Positions 8,137-16,705 of a stretch of 34,703 nt of DNA are shown one piece after another. The translations under genes were made by a program, and so were the position numbers. The DNA is from Candidatus Aenigmatarchaeota archaeon. GTDB lineage: Archaea > Aenigmatarchaeota > Aenigmatarchaeia > GW2011-AR5. Numbering within the stretch: position 1 is the first letter of the stretch; each line of letters begins with the position of its first letter. Location of the stretch: assembly GCA_018304585.1 (NCBI GenBank), contig JAGVVY010000017.1, forward strand, positions 1-34,703, written 5' to 3'. The notes under the pieces are model-generated. The model worked only from the letters and a program-made list of their open reading frames with translations. It made no database searches and was not told the DNA's origin.

Positions 8137-8463
8137 TCAGCCGTACAAGTTCTCCATCTCTTTTATCTTGTCCAATAGATACGGGTAAGACAGCGCGAAA
8201 AGAATCGTCGAAATCACCGACATCAGTACATCCACGATAAGAAGACCGTCAAGGCCTGCGCTGAGCTGATGGAGGCGAAGCCCGAAGTATAACATGCCGG
8301 CCAGGTCGACAAACAACGCGGAATGCAGGAGGGATATTATGAAATTGCGGTAAACCCCTGTAAGGTTCTTCGCGTGCCTGTATGCTTCCATGTATGTGAA
8401 GAAAAACAGCAGTATGATTGTAAGAAGCCCGTAGACTACAACGGCAAAGTTTAGCAGTTCCAT
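8137..8463 (-). CDS. Small membrane protein, paralogue of its upstream neighbour
   Basis: The 108-residue protein has three predicted TM segments (near 5-25, 45-62 and 75-97). It aligns in outline with the 130-residue product encoded just upstream: both carry a basic cytoplasmic loop, then GLRLHQ (here) or LIRMHQ (neighbour), then a long hydrophobic helix starting near a VDV or ADV string. ATG 8463 is preferred because it lies 4 bases after the upstream stop. A TTG at 8484 would overlap the upstream gene. Function is unknown. Confidence 0.6.
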   Translation of the reverse strand: MELLNFAVVVYGLLTIILLFFFTYMEAYRHAKNLTGVYRNFIISLLHSALFVDLAGMLYFGLRLHQLSAGLDGLLIVDVLMSVISTILFALSYPYLLDKIKEMENLYG

Positions 8464-8467
8464 ATCA

Positions 8468-8860
8468 TCATTCCTTATCTGCAAAAGACCTTATTATCGC
8501 AAGGTTGTTCGTCGCGGTCCCGACTACGATTGCAAGAATGAATATCATCGCCACGTCCGCTGCCAAATAATCCGGCATTCCCGGGGTCAGGGATTGGTGC
8601 ATCCTTATCAGAAAATAGACCGACGTGAAAACGTGCACAAGCACCACGAGAAGGAAATAGCGCGAGACTATCTTTGTGAAATGCCGCCTTTCCTTCATCC
8701 TCCGCATATATGAGTGCAGGAGCATTTCGTAGCCGAAGCCCGACAGGGCGCTAAGCCCAAACCCGACGAGAAGTATAAGCGTTTCGGGCCTTGCCGCAAG
8801 GATAAAGAATGCCGATCCTATTCCGCCCGGAAATTCCTGCGTCAGAAACGCAAATACCAT
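8468..8860 (-). CDS. Small membrane protein, first of a tandem pair
   Basis: The 130-residue protein has about four hydrophobic segments, with a basic loop HSYMRRMKERRHF between the second and third. The part from that loop onwards resembles its downstream neighbour, suggesting tandem duplication followed by strong divergence. The genes are translationally coupled and both lie downstream of thrS on the same strand. The ATG overlaps no other gene. No function is recognised; a heteromeric membrane pair is a reasonable guess. Confidence 0.6.
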   Translation of the reverse strand: MVFAFLTQEFPGGIGSAFFILAARPETLILLVGFGLSALSGFGYEMLLHSYMRRMKERRHFTKIVSRYFLLVVLVHVFTSVYFLIRMHQSLTPGMPDYLAADVAMIFILAIVVGTATNNLAIIRSFADKE

Positions 8861-8893
8861 GGTATAATCTGGCGCCGCGGTATAAAAAAGACG

Positions 8894-10582
8894 TCAGGCC
8901 TTCTTCCCTATTTCTTCCTTTATGCCTGCAAGAAACGCGTCGGGCTTCACGCCGAACCGTACCTTGCCTGCCCCGCGAGCCCTCACGGCAAACGTGCCTG
9001 CCTGCTCTTCTTTTTCGCCGATAACTATAATATAGGGTATCTTCTGTAGTTCGGCTTCCCTTACGCGGTATTCTACCGTGCTCGGCCTCGTATCCGTATC
9101 CGCCCTGATGCCCTGCTCCTTGAGCATATTGACCGCTTTTTCCACGGCAGCGTTGTTATTGTCCGTCAGCGCAAGAACGCGAACCTGCACAGGCGAGAGC
9201 CAAAGCGGGAACGCCCCTTTGTAATGCTCGACCAGTATGCCTATGAACCGCTCTATCGCGCCGTATATTACGCGGTGTATTATGACGGGACGGTGCGGCT
9301 TGTTGTCTTCGCCTACGTATTTCGCGTCAAACCGCTCGGGAAGCATGAAATCAACCTGGCAGGTTGCGCATTGCCACGTCCTGCCGAGGGAATCCCTGAT
9401 ATGAAAGTCTATCTTCGGGCCGTAGAACGCGCCGTCTTTCGGGTTGATCTTGTAATTCATCTTCTTCGCCTTGAGCGCGTCTTCCAGCGCTTTTTCGGCC
9501 CTGTCCCATATCTCCTTCGTGCCTATCGAATTATCCGGTCTTGTCGATAGCTCAACGTGATACTGGAAGCTGAAGATTCCGTAAAAATATTCGATTATGT
9601 CAACGATGTTCATTATCTCCCGTTCCAACTGGTCTTCGCGGACAAAAATATGGGAATCGTCCTGGGTGAAGTATCTGAGACGGAAAAGCCCTGAAAGAAC
9701 CCCCGATAGCTCGTTGCGATGCACCTGGCCAAGCTCGGCAAGCTTCATGGGCAGGTCGCGGTAGCTGCGGGTAGAGCTGTTAAAGACCGTTATGGCTCCG
9801 GGACAGTTCATGGGCTTGACTGCAAATTCAACGTCGTCTATGGTAGTGAAGAACATGTTTTCCTTGTAATGGTCCCAGTGGCCGGACATCTGCCATAGCG
9901 ACTTGTTCATTATCAGGGGCGTGTTGATTTCCGAGTAGCCGCGCTTTGCATGCTCGCTGCGCCAAAAGCTCATCAATTCATTCCTGATTATCATGCCCTT
10001 CGGGTGGAAGAAAGCCATGCCCGGAGCCACGTCATGGAAGCTGTAAAGGTCCAGCTTCTTGCCGAGCGCACGGTGGTCGTCCTCACTAAGCTCCTTTGCA
10101 TCAGCGGCTTGCATCGGCTGGGCTCCGCCCTTCTTCTTCGTTGCGCTTGCCGCCGCTCCTTCTGCAGTTATTTCCCGGGAAAGCTCGGACAAAGGATGGC
10201 CCTTGGCCTTTATCTCAAATGCCTTGTACCAGCCGAACGGGGCATGCGATGATTCAAGCCCGCGCTCCTTGGCGATCTCTTCCGCCTTCCGCAGCGCTTC
10301 CAGCGCCGTCGCAGGGGAGGAAAGATCTTTGCTCAGGTGCGCATACGGATAAAATACAATTTTGCTTGCCTTCACTTCCTTGGCGACCTTCTCGACCTCG
10401 TCCACCATGTTCTTAGCGGTTTGGGCGACGTTGCCCTCGTCCCGCTTCTCAACGGCAGTGAAGACGACCAGGCACTCCTCAACGCGCGTCTTCTGGCCCT
10501 TCTGCCATTCCTCGGCCTGCTTTATTGCCTTCTGGCGCGCCTCGAATTCTATGAAATCCGAATGTATCAATAATATTTTCAT
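8894..10582 (-). CDS. thrS: Threonyl-tRNA synthetase, archaeal type
   Basis: The 562-residue enzyme charges tRNA-Thr. Residues 1-140 form the archaeal N-terminal editing domain, related to D-aminoacyl-tRNA deacylase, which clears Ser-tRNA-Thr. It begins MKILLIHSDFIEFEARQKA. A low-complexity Ala/Lys linker at about 142-165 follows. The class II catalytic core contains the three zinc ligands: the Cys in KPMNCPGAI, the His in TQDDSHIFV and the His in IIHRVIYGAIERF. Motif 2 Arg is in HRNELSG. The C-terminal 105 residues form the anticodon-binding domain, starting LWLSPVQVRVLAL. Length fits archaeal ThrRS, though short of the usual 600 or so. The start ATG has AAGAGG upstream. Confidence 0.96.
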   Translation of the reverse strand: MKILLIHSDFIEFEARQKAIKQAEEWQKGQKTRVEECLVVFTAVEKRDEGNVAQTAKNMVDEVEKVAKEVKASKIVFYPYAHLSKDLSSPATALEALRKAEEIAKERGLESSHAPFGWYKAFEIKAKGHPLSELSREITAEGAAASATKKKGGAQPMQAADAKELSEDDHRALGKKLDLYSFHDVAPGMAFFHPKGMIIRNELMSFWRSEHAKRGYSEINTPLIMNKSLWQMSGHWDHYKENMFFTTIDDVEFAVKPMNCPGAITVFNSSTRSYRDLPMKLAELGQVHRNELSGVLSGLFRLRYFTQDDSHIFVREDQLEREIMNIVDIIEYFYGIFSFQYHVELSTRPDNSIGTKEIWDRAEKALEDALKAKKMNYKINPKDGAFYGPKIDFHIRDSLGRTWQCATCQVDFMLPERFDAKYVGEDNKPHRPVIIHRVIYGAIERFIGILVEHYKGAFPLWLSPVQVRVLALTDNNNAAVEKAVNMLKEQGIRADTDTRPSTVEYRVREAELQKIPYIIVIGEKEEQAGTFAVRARGAGKVRFGVKPDAFLAGIKEEIGKKA

Positions 10583-10610
10583 AAATGCCTCTTTTCTTCT
10601 TGCTTGGCTA

Positions 10611-10622
10611 ACTTTAAAAATC
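10611..10622. promoter_or_regulatory. TATA-like element shared by thrS and tRNA-Gln
   Basis: CTTTAAAAATCT sits about 27 bases before the first base of tRNA-Gln on the plus strand and about 30-40 bases before the thrS start on the minus strand. It is the only AT-rich box in this 62-base divergent spacer and may serve both genes. Confidence 0.45.
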
Positions 10623-10644
10623 TAAGACTCTAATCAGAGCCTAT

Positions 10645-10717
10645 AGCCCCGTCGTCTAGCGGCCAAGGATAGGGGTCTTTGGAACCTCGGACAGCGGTTC
10701 GAATCCGCTCGGGGCTA
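10645..10717 (+). tRNA. tRNA-Gln (anticodon UUG)
   Basis: A full cloverleaf is visible in 73 bases. The acceptor stem pairs AGCCCCG with CGGGGCT and the discriminator is A. The anticodon stem pairs GGGGT with ACCTC around the loop CTTTGGA, giving UUG. The T arm is GCGGTTCGAATCCGC. CCA is not encoded. A T-run follows at once and can end transcription. The gene is intact and has no intron. Confidence 0.93.
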
Positions 10718-10794
10718 TTTTTATTTCTCAATGAAAGGACAGAGCTAATAAATAGCAAAAATAGGTATAAAAACCGTCGCTTTAATGTATTTTC

Positions 10795-11130
10795 ATGAAT
10801 GTCATTGACATCGCAAAAGCCGAAGAAAAGACCAATCCTTCTGATATTTTCGAGGGGCATGTAACGGTCAAGACGCTTGTTGACCGGAATATACGCCTTG
10901 CGCTCGTGAAATTCTCGCCGGGCGCGAGGACAAAACTGCATCATCATACCCATGAGCAGGTGCTTTACATCACCGAAGGCGAGGGCGTGCTCGCCACCGA
11001 AAAAGAGGAGAATATTGTAAAGCCCGGCATGGTCGTGTTCGTTCCTGCAGGCGAGAGGCACTGGCACGGCTCGAAAGGCAAGGTCTTTGCCCATGTTTCC
11101 ATAACGACGCCGGGAGAGACGGTTTTCTGA
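10795..11130 (+). CDS. Small cupin-domain protein
   Basis: The 111-residue single-domain cupin has motif 1 GARTKLHHHTHEQ near residues 43-55 and motif 2 PGMVVFVPAGERHWHG near 77-92, giving metal-ligand histidines at about 51, 53 and 89. Small cupins of this type bind a divalent metal; substrates vary and cannot be read here. TATAAAAAC lies about 28 bases before the ATG with no ribosome binding site, so the transcript is probably leaderless. The trm56 gene follows after 8 bases. Confidence 0.85.
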   Translation: MNVIDIAKAEEKTNPSDIFEGHVTVKTLVDRNIRLALVKFSPGARTKLHHHTHEQVLYITEGEGVLATEKEENIVKPGMVVFVPAGERHWHGSKGKVFAHVSITTPGETVF

Positions 11131-11138
11131 GTGATGAC

Positions 11139-11675
11139 ATGGGGAAAGTCACGGTATTGCGCCTTGGCCATCGCCTGCACAGGGACGACAGGCTATCTAC
11201 TCACGTGGGCCTTACCGCGCGCGCCCTCGGCGCGGACGAGGTCATATACACGGACGACAAGGACGATGCCATGCTAGCAAGCGTTGCCGAGGTTGCAGGA
11301 AAATGGGGCGGAAAGTTCAAAGTGAGCTACGTGGAGGACTGGAAGGAGCCGCTCAAAGAAGCGAAGAAGAAGAAAATAAAAATAGTCCATCTGACGATGT
11401 ACGGCGAGCCCCTGCAGAAGAAGATTTCCGCCATACGCAAGGAGAAGAACCTGATGATTGCGGTCGGCGGCGCAAAAGTTCCCGGCCAGATGTATATTGC
11501 CGCGGATTATAACGTCGCCGTGGGCAGCCAGCCGCATAGCGAGGTCGCTGCGCTTGCTGTGCTGTTGCACGAGTATTTCAAGGGCAAGGAGCTTGCAAAG
11601 AAATTCCCGAAGGCAAAACTCAGGATAGAACCTCAGGCGAGCGGGAAGAAAGTCATAGCCGGGGATAGGAATTAA
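11139..11675 (+). CDS. trm56: tRNA (cytidine(56)-2'-O)-methyltransferase
   Basis: The 178-residue SPOUT-family enzyme is specific to archaea and methylates the ribose of C56 in the T loop of tRNAs. The family signature VLRLGHRLHRDDRLSTHVGL begins at residue 5. The SAM-binding trefoil knot is represented by MIAVGGAKVPGQMYIAADYNVAVGSQPHSEVAAL, read in parts: GGAKVPGQMY, then DYNVAVG and QPHSEVAALAV. Length matches the core family. It lies 8 bases after the cupin gene and is probably cotranscribed with it. Confidence 0.93.
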   Translation: MGKVTVLRLGHRLHRDDRLSTHVGLTARALGADEVIYTDDKDDAMLASVAEVAGKWGGKFKVSYVEDWKEPLKEAKKKKIKIVHLTMYGEPLQKKISAIRKEKNLMIAVGGAKVPGQMYIAADYNVAVGSQPHSEVAALAVLLHEYFKGKELAKKFPKAKLRIEPQASGKKVIAGDRN

Positions 11676-11682
11676 TTCTTTT

Positions 11683-12255
11683 ATGAAATGGATGATTATG
11701 CGGGAAATTCCAGCATATCCTATGACTTTTGACGTGAAAAGGCGCCCGGAACCCGGATACAGGGTTATCACTTTCAGCTATAAATTCCCTGACGGTAGAA
11801 TGCATCAGTATGCCGGGGTTCTTACGGAGGATTACTTGGACGGGCGAAGGCTCACAGTGGGCCGATTGCTGTCTGATGACGACATGACATTCAAAGTGAC
11901 AGGCGTTCCTCGTGAAGAGGAACGTTTACTGAAAGAATGTCTTCGGATGAATATGAGAAATAATGAGGTATCCATCGGATTTTTTGAATACCGTATGAGA
12001 ACGTCTTCCGAGATTCTCTATGAAGATACCGCTATTCTGGTAGCGAATATGGTAGACGACATGTGCCGTAGAGGCAGAAACGGCGTTACTATAGATGATA
12101 TTCTGCATGAATTATCCGGGAACGAAGGCTACAGGGACTATGCAGACATAAGCGAGTTTCAAATAACGAAATCGCTTGAATTTGCGATACATTCAGGCCT
12201 TTTAAAAAAGACGTCGCAGAAAGGTCAGACACGCCGATATTCCCCTACCCGCTGA
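11683..12255 (+). CDS. Hypothetical protein with possible C-terminal winged helix
   Basis: The 190-residue soluble protein begins MKWMIMREIPAYP; an internal ATG at 11698 is a possible alternative start. The N-terminal half is beta-rich (YRVITFSYKFPDGR). The C-terminal 80 residues are helical, with ITKSLEFAIHSGLLKK followed by a TRRYSPTR tail that reads like the recognition helix and wing of a small winged-helix domain, though this is weak. It begins 7 bases after trm56 and its end overlaps the tail of the convergent TYW1 gene by 11 bases. I do not recognise the family. Confidence 0.5.
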   Translation: MKWMIMREIPAYPMTFDVKRRPEPGYRVITFSYKFPDGRMHQYAGVLTEDYLDGRRLTVGRLLSDDDMTFKVTGVPREEERLLKECLRMNMRNNEVSIGFFEYRMRTSSEILYEDTAILVANMVDDMCRRGRNGVTIDDILHELSGNEGYRDYADISEFQITKSLEFAIHSGLLKKTSQKGQTRRYSPTR

Positions 12256-13282
12256 AGGCATCATCGCTCATTACTTCTTCAGGCTTCAGGTTCATGTCCT
12301 GCCGCTGCAACAAAACAACGCGCGAGTTCGCCTTTTGGTTCATGATCCTGTAATCCGTGTTCTTTTCTATGATTTCGGCGAATTTGATTATCTCGTCATG
12401 CGTCGGCATGTTGCCGGCTGTGAGGCGCGCCCGCGCGCCGCCGACGTTCATGTAACCCTTGACTTCGACACACTGCGGCTGTGCCATGCTTATGATTTTC
12501 GAGTATGCCTCGGGCTCCTTGAAATTGAAATCCTTTGTCATGGTGAATCGCACGACCGTCCTGCATGCAAAGTGTTTCATTAGCGAAAGCGATTCCATGA
12601 CCTTCGGGAACGGATTCGGGACGTTAGGCATGCAGGTCTTCTGATATGTCTCGGCATCCGGCCCGTACACAGAAATGTAAAGATTCGTTGGCTGATGGCC
12701 TATGAGCTTTTTTACCATCTCAGGATGCGCACCGTTTGTGACAAGATATGCGGTCATATCACGCTTCTTTATGATATTGTCTATGAATTCCGGAAGATAG
12801 GGATAAAGACACGGCTCGCCGGAAAGTGAGATCGCCACATGCTTGGGCTCCATGGCCTTGGCCAGTTTCTCTTTGTCGGCATCCGACCCCCAAAATCCCA
12901 TGAGAAGCTCGCGCTGCGCCCTTATGGCATCATCAAGGATTTCATCGGGGGTATCCCATTGGAATCCTTCCGGGGGCATTATAAAGCCTAAGTTTCGCCA
13001 ACAAAAATTACAATTAAAACTGCAGCCATAAAAAATCGGGGTCAATTGAAGACAACGACTTGAAGTTATACCATAGAATTTGCATTTATAACATACATCC
13101 TCTCCCCGTATATCCTGCTTCGTATAATGGCATATCTTCACAGCAGAATGTTTTCTAGGTCCAACTACCCTATATCCGGCTCCTTCTACTCGCTTTATCT
13201 TAGCGTCGAGCCATTTCGGCACCCATATATCCACGTTAGGCTGAGTCTTCTGTATGTCATTGTCCAGAACAGGCAGATGCAT
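12245..13282 (-). CDS. taw1: tRNA 4-demethylwyosine synthase TYW1 (Taw1)
   Basis: The 345-residue radical SAM enzyme converts m1G37 of tRNA-Phe to 4-demethylwyosine (imG-14) using pyruvate. The radical SAM cluster cysteines are C87, C91 and C94 in CSFNCNFC. C51, C64 and C77 are spaced by 13 and 13 residues, the same spacing as the second 4Fe-4S cluster ligands of archaeal TYW1. AISLSGEPCLYP follows in the barrel, and NLYISVYGPDAETYQKTC and CVEVKGYMNVGGAR mark later strands. The flavodoxin domain of eukaryotic TYW1 is absent, as in archaea. Its substrate would be made by the Trm5 homologue and its product used by TYW2, both in this window. Confidence 0.95.
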   Translation of the reverse strand: MHLPVLDNDIQKTQPNVDIWVPKWLDAKIKRVEGAGYRVVGPRKHSAVKICHYTKQDIRGEDVCYKCKFYGITSSRCLQLTPIFYGCSFNCNFCWRNLGFIMPPEGFQWDTPDEILDDAIRAQRELLMGFWGSDADKEKLAKAMEPKHVAISLSGEPCLYPYLPEFIDNIIKKRDMTAYLVTNGAHPEMVKKLIGHQPTNLYISVYGPDAETYQKTCMPNVPNPFPKVMESLSLMKHFACRTVVRFTMTKDFNFKEPEAYSKIISMAQPQCVEVKGYMNVGGARARLTAGNMPTHDEIIKFAEIIEKNTDYRIMNQKANSRVVLLQRQDMNLKPEEVMSDDAFSG

Positions 13283-13307
13283 AATGAATTAGAGAATGAC
13301 AAGCTTT

Positions 13308-14456
13308 TTAATCCATTTTTAATGCGTTTTCTATCAAGCTAGCCGTCTCGCTCTCCCAGTCCGTACGAAAATCGCTGAATATAGGCGTTATTTTGAGCTC
13401 CTTCAACGCTTGTATATGATACGCTCCAAAAAAATCTTTTCTCACCACAATGAAATTTATAAAATTCGGATATCTGAATCTATGGAGAAACGCCTGCCCC
13501 AATTTCCAGTTAGCAGCTTGCTGCTTGATAGCTCGTGTGATTTCTATCATGAGTGTCTTGTTTCCATGCGTTACTACCAAATCTCCCATTGCGTTCGTAT
13601 TTGTGCTTCTTACGGGATAAACTGTGAAATCTTTTTCTATGAGTTTCTTTGCAAGGCGTCTCGCATCATAATCTTGCACAAAATCTGCAAAATCGAAACC
13701 AAATTCTTGGGGATTTATACAAACTTTGATATTCTTTTTTGAATTCAACGGGAAGCACGGCCTGACCCAGAATCGCAAAAGCGTATCAAAGGAATATGCA
13801 GCCAACGTCATTCCGTTGTTCAACGGAAAGATTCTTACTTTTGAAAAATCGGGGTTGAATTTGTAACCTATTTTGCACTTCTTCTTTCTGATATTTTCGT
13901 GAAGAAAATTCAAACTGAAACTCACAGAAAAACTGTTTTTTCTGAGCTGAACATAACCGTCTATTATCTGACAATCCTTTTCTTCGAACCTCTGGAAATG
14001 TCCCAGTCGTCTTGCTATCTTCATGGTTCCCAGTGCTCTCATTATAACGGCATTATCAAATCTATAGCCTCTTTTGCGCAATTCGTTTTCTACTGAACTG
14101 ATGTTATTTTCTTCGGCAATCAACGAAAGAACTTCATCGTAGTCATCCTTGAATCTCGCTCTGAGTATCTTCTCAGCCATACGAGGCTCCATGCAAAACG
14201 TCTTATTTCTGAAGGGGCGAATTACGAGTCTCTTTTTAGAAGTTTCTTTGTACTCCCCTTTCACACCCGTCATTTTCTCCAATCGCCTTACTATTTCCAG
14301 ATCCGGCGATGTCCTTCCCGATGTATAGTTCTCTATCATGCCCCTAGATTTTAGGCCCAGAGCTGTACTCAACTTTCGCGATCCCATCTGTGTCTTGCCT
14401 TTGACATTCACAAAGAATTCTCTCTGTTTTTCCTTGGAAACGAATAGAGCCCTCAT
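13308..14456 (-). CDS. HTH protein with PD-(D/E)XK nuclease-like C-terminal domain
   Basis: The protein has 382 residues. Residues 20-65 look like an HTH_3-type helix-turn-helix (KLSTALGLKSRGMIENYTSG, then a helix EIVRRLEKM). The middle 170 residues are Phe/Lys-rich and unassigned. From about residue 268 an alpha/beta domain holds helix DARRLAKKLIEKDF, D292 in GDLVVTHG and E305 in MIEITRAI, the D-to-ExT arrangement of PD-(D/E)XK nucleases with Thr in place of the usual Lys. QAANWKLGQAF may be the following helix. The gene is AT-rich by eye relative to its neighbours, suggesting transfer. It could be a restriction-like, defence or DNA-repair enzyme with its own DNA-binding head; homing activity is not excluded. 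Confidence 0.6.
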   Translation of the reverse strand: MRALFVSKEKQREFFVNVKGKTQMGSRKLSTALGLKSRGMIENYTSGRTSPDLEIVRRLEKMTGVKGEYKETSKKRLVIRPFRNKTFCMEPRMAEKILRARFKDDYDEVLSLIAEENNISSVENELRKRGYRFDNAVIMRALGTMKIARRLGHFQRFEEKDCQIIDGYVQLRKNSFSVSFSLNFLHENIRKKKCKIGYKFNPDFSKVRIFPLNNGMTLAAYSFDTLLRFWVRPCFPLNSKKNIKVCINPQEFGFDFADFVQDYDARRLAKKLIEKDFTVYPVRSTNTNAMGDLVVTHGNKTLMIEITRAIKQQAANWKLGQAFLHRFRYPNFINFIVVRKDFFGAYHIQALKELKITPIFSDFRTDWESETASLIENALKMD

Positions 14457-14521
14457 AATTAAATATTTTGTTTAAGTTTTGTATAAATAGCTTTAGCTAG
14501 CGAACGGAAAGTGAAAAGTGT

Positions 14522-15859
14522 CTATTGACCCGCAAGAAGCCTTTCCGCGTCCCTTCTTCCTATATCCCTGCGATAATGCAGATTATCGCCTTCTACAGAT
14601 ATCCTACTCATCGCATCATATGCCCTGCCGCGGGCTTCGAGAACATTACTTCCTTCGCCAACAACCATAAGCAGCCTGCCGCCATCCGCATAAAATTTTC
14701 CGTCTCGCATGGAAATTCCCGCACTATAAAATCTCACATTCGGCATAGACGCTGCTTCCTTTATTCCATAAATTTCCCTGCCTCTTACGCTAGAATAGTC
14801 GCCCGGATAACCTTTCGAGACGCCGACAACTCCCACTCTTGATTTTTTGTCTTTTAGCGATATGGATTTTTTGAGGTTGCCATTCATTGCATCAATGACC
14901 AAATGGGGATAATTAAGAAGCGACGGCAAGACTAATTGGGCCTCAGGATCCCCCCAACGCGCATTATACTCTATGGCCCAGGGTTCCTTTCCTACTAGTA
15001 TGCCTCCTGCATATAGGATTCCCTGATATGAGTAGCCCTCGTCATTCATGCCCCTTATTGCTTTTTTGAACAACCCTGCATCTATGGCATCTTCTATACC
15101 CATGGTGACCATCGCAGGAGAATTTCCTCCCATGCCGCCTGTCTGTTCACCCTTATCGTCATCCTGAGATAGTTTATTGTCATTGGCATTGCCAAGAAAT
15201 AGATAATCACTGCCGTTGACAAGAGCAAATGAGGAAAACTCCTCTCCGGAAAGCGCATCCTCTATGACAAACCTGCTTCCTGAGATGCCGAAAGTTTTCA
15301 TGGCATATATTCGATCTATTGCCTCCTCCAGATTTCCTGCGAACAAGGCGCCTTTGCCTTGAGCAAGCCCTGATGCTTTTACATATACCGCCTTGGCCGG
15401 GTCGTTCCTGTATATCCTTCTCACATACTCTATCGCATCTTTATCGGAATCAAAGACACGATATTCAGGATGCGGTATTTGATGCCTTCTCATGAAATCC
15501 CTGGATTTTCCCTTGTCCGCTTCTATCCATGATTGTTCTTTAGTAGGGCCGAACGCATTGTAGCCCGCGACACGGAGTTTATTGACCGTGCCTGCAGCGA
15601 TTGCATCATCCTGTGCCACATCTATTATATGATGCCTTCGGTGACCTATATGGCTTCTTACAACGTCAAGTATTGAATCAGGATCTTTCAGGTTTCCGCG
15701 TTTATCAATAATGACTTCTTTATTCCTGTTGTAAGCTATGCCCTCATTTCCCGGGGTAACGATTATTTTTTTAACGTCAGGATGAGCCTCCCATGCCTCA
15801 GAAATCGCATGCCCTCGCCCGCCCGCTTCGATAATAACTACTGTCAGATCTTCGGCCAT
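14522..15859 (-). CDS. purD: Phosphoribosylamine-glycine ligase
   Basis: The 445-residue ATP-grasp enzyme ligates glycine to 5-phosphoribosylamine, the second step of purine synthesis. The N-terminal Rossmann-like part starts MAEDLTVVIIEAGGRGHA, where the family usually has GxGGREHA. The core carries the substrate motif YVKASGLAQGKGALF, the ATP-binding region FVIEDALSGEEFSSFALV, the QTGGMGGNSP loop and the metal-binding string EYNARWGDPEAQ. The C-terminal domain has GVVGVSKGYPGDY. ATG 15859 is used; an upstream TTG at 15874 is unlikely. No other purine gene is in this window, so purD is isolated. Confidence 0.93.
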   Translation of the reverse strand: MAEDLTVVIIEAGGRGHAISEAWEAHPDVKKIIVTPGNEGIAYNRNKEVIIDKRGNLKDPDSILDVVRSHIGHRRHHIIDVAQDDAIAAGTVNKLRVAGYNAFGPTKEQSWIEADKGKSRDFMRRHQIPHPEYRVFDSDKDAIEYVRRIYRNDPAKAVYVKASGLAQGKGALFAGNLEEAIDRIYAMKTFGISGSRFVIEDALSGEEFSSFALVNGSDYLFLGNANDNKLSQDDDKGEQTGGMGGNSPAMVTMGIEDAIDAGLFKKAIRGMNDEGYSYQGILYAGGILVGKEPWAIEYNARWGDPEAQLVLPSLLNYPHLVIDAMNGNLKKSISLKDKKSRVGVVGVSKGYPGDYSSVRGREIYGIKEAASMPNVRFYSAGISMRDGKFYADGGRLLMVVGEGSNVLEARGRAYDAMSRISVEGDNLHYRRDIGRRDAERLLAGQ

Positions 15860-15909
15860 GGTTTTACATTCCAAAGAAACCTTTTATCTTCTGTGATTTT
15901 CTTAATGCT

Positions 15910-16701
15910 ATGCGCTTTGTTGAAAAACTATCTGCCGTTACTGGCATACCTAAAGAAAAACTGCCTGCATCATATCAGGTGCTGGGCCATATATTCCTTG
16001 CCAAAATGCTCCGCCTTAATGAAGGCGAAAAGTCAGCGGTGGCGAAGAGCATAATGGAAATCTTGCCGTGCGTCAAAACCGTCTGCGATATCTCTGCTGT
16101 TACAGGAGAACTAAGGCAGCCCATGATTACAAAGATTGCAGGCAACGGCACAGAAACAATCGTTAAAGAAGCCGGCATAATCTACAGGCTCGACGCTGCA
16201 AAAATCATGTTTTCCAAGGGTAATCTGACCGAAAGAAAACGTCTTTTGAGTTCGATTATGCCAGAAGAAACCGTCATAGACATGTTCGCCGGCATAGGGT
16301 ATTTTACCATCGGCATTGCGAAAAAAGCGAAGCGCGTCATCGCCATCGAAAAGAATCCTGACGCATTTCACTATCTTGAAGAAAACATAAAACTGAACAA
16401 GCTTGGCAACGTGCAAGCAATCAACGCAGACAACCGCGAAGTCTTGATACCTGAGAAAGCAGACAGGATAATCATGGGATATTTTCCGGGAACAGAGAAA
16501 TTCCTTAAGATCGCCCTAACGATGGCGAAGAGCGGCACAATAATACACTATCATGATATATGCGATGAAAGCGAACTTTGGGGGGATGAACTCCGGAAAA
16601 TACATCATGAAATAGGAGATTTCCATGTCATATCAAAGAAAAAAGTCAAGGACGTTGCACCGAGAAGGGTTCATTATGTCGTGGATTTGAAAATTATTTA
16701 A
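15910..16701 (+). CDS. taw2: tRNA-Phe aminocarboxypropyltransferase TYW2 (Taw2)
   Basis: The 263-residue Trm5/TYW2-type class I methyltransferase fold has a SAM-binding motif VIDMFAGIGYFTIGIAKKA near 120 and a second acidic strand VIAIEKNPDAF. Where Trm5 has an NLP-type motif, this protein has RIIMGYFPGTEKFL, matching TYW2 enzymes (MGY followed by T and FL), which transfer the aminocarboxypropyl group of SAM to C7 of imG-14. HYHDICDE follows. The neighbouring TYW1 makes its substrate. A TATA-like TTTTAT lies about 27 bases before ATG 15910. An alternative is a second Trm5, but the motif favours TYW2. Confidence 0.85.
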   Translation: MRFVEKLSAVTGIPKEKLPASYQVLGHIFLAKMLRLNEGEKSAVAKSIMEILPCVKTVCDISAVTGELRQPMITKIAGNGTETIVKEAGIIYRLDAAKIMFSKGNLTERKRLLSSIMPEETVIDMFAGIGYFTIGIAKKAKRVIAIEKNPDAFHYLEENIKLNKLGNVQAINADNREVLIPEKADRIIMGYFPGTEKFLKIALTMAKSGTIIHYHDICDESELWGDELRKIHHEIGDFHVISKKKVKDVAPRRVHYVVDLKII

Positions 16702-16705
16702 GAAA

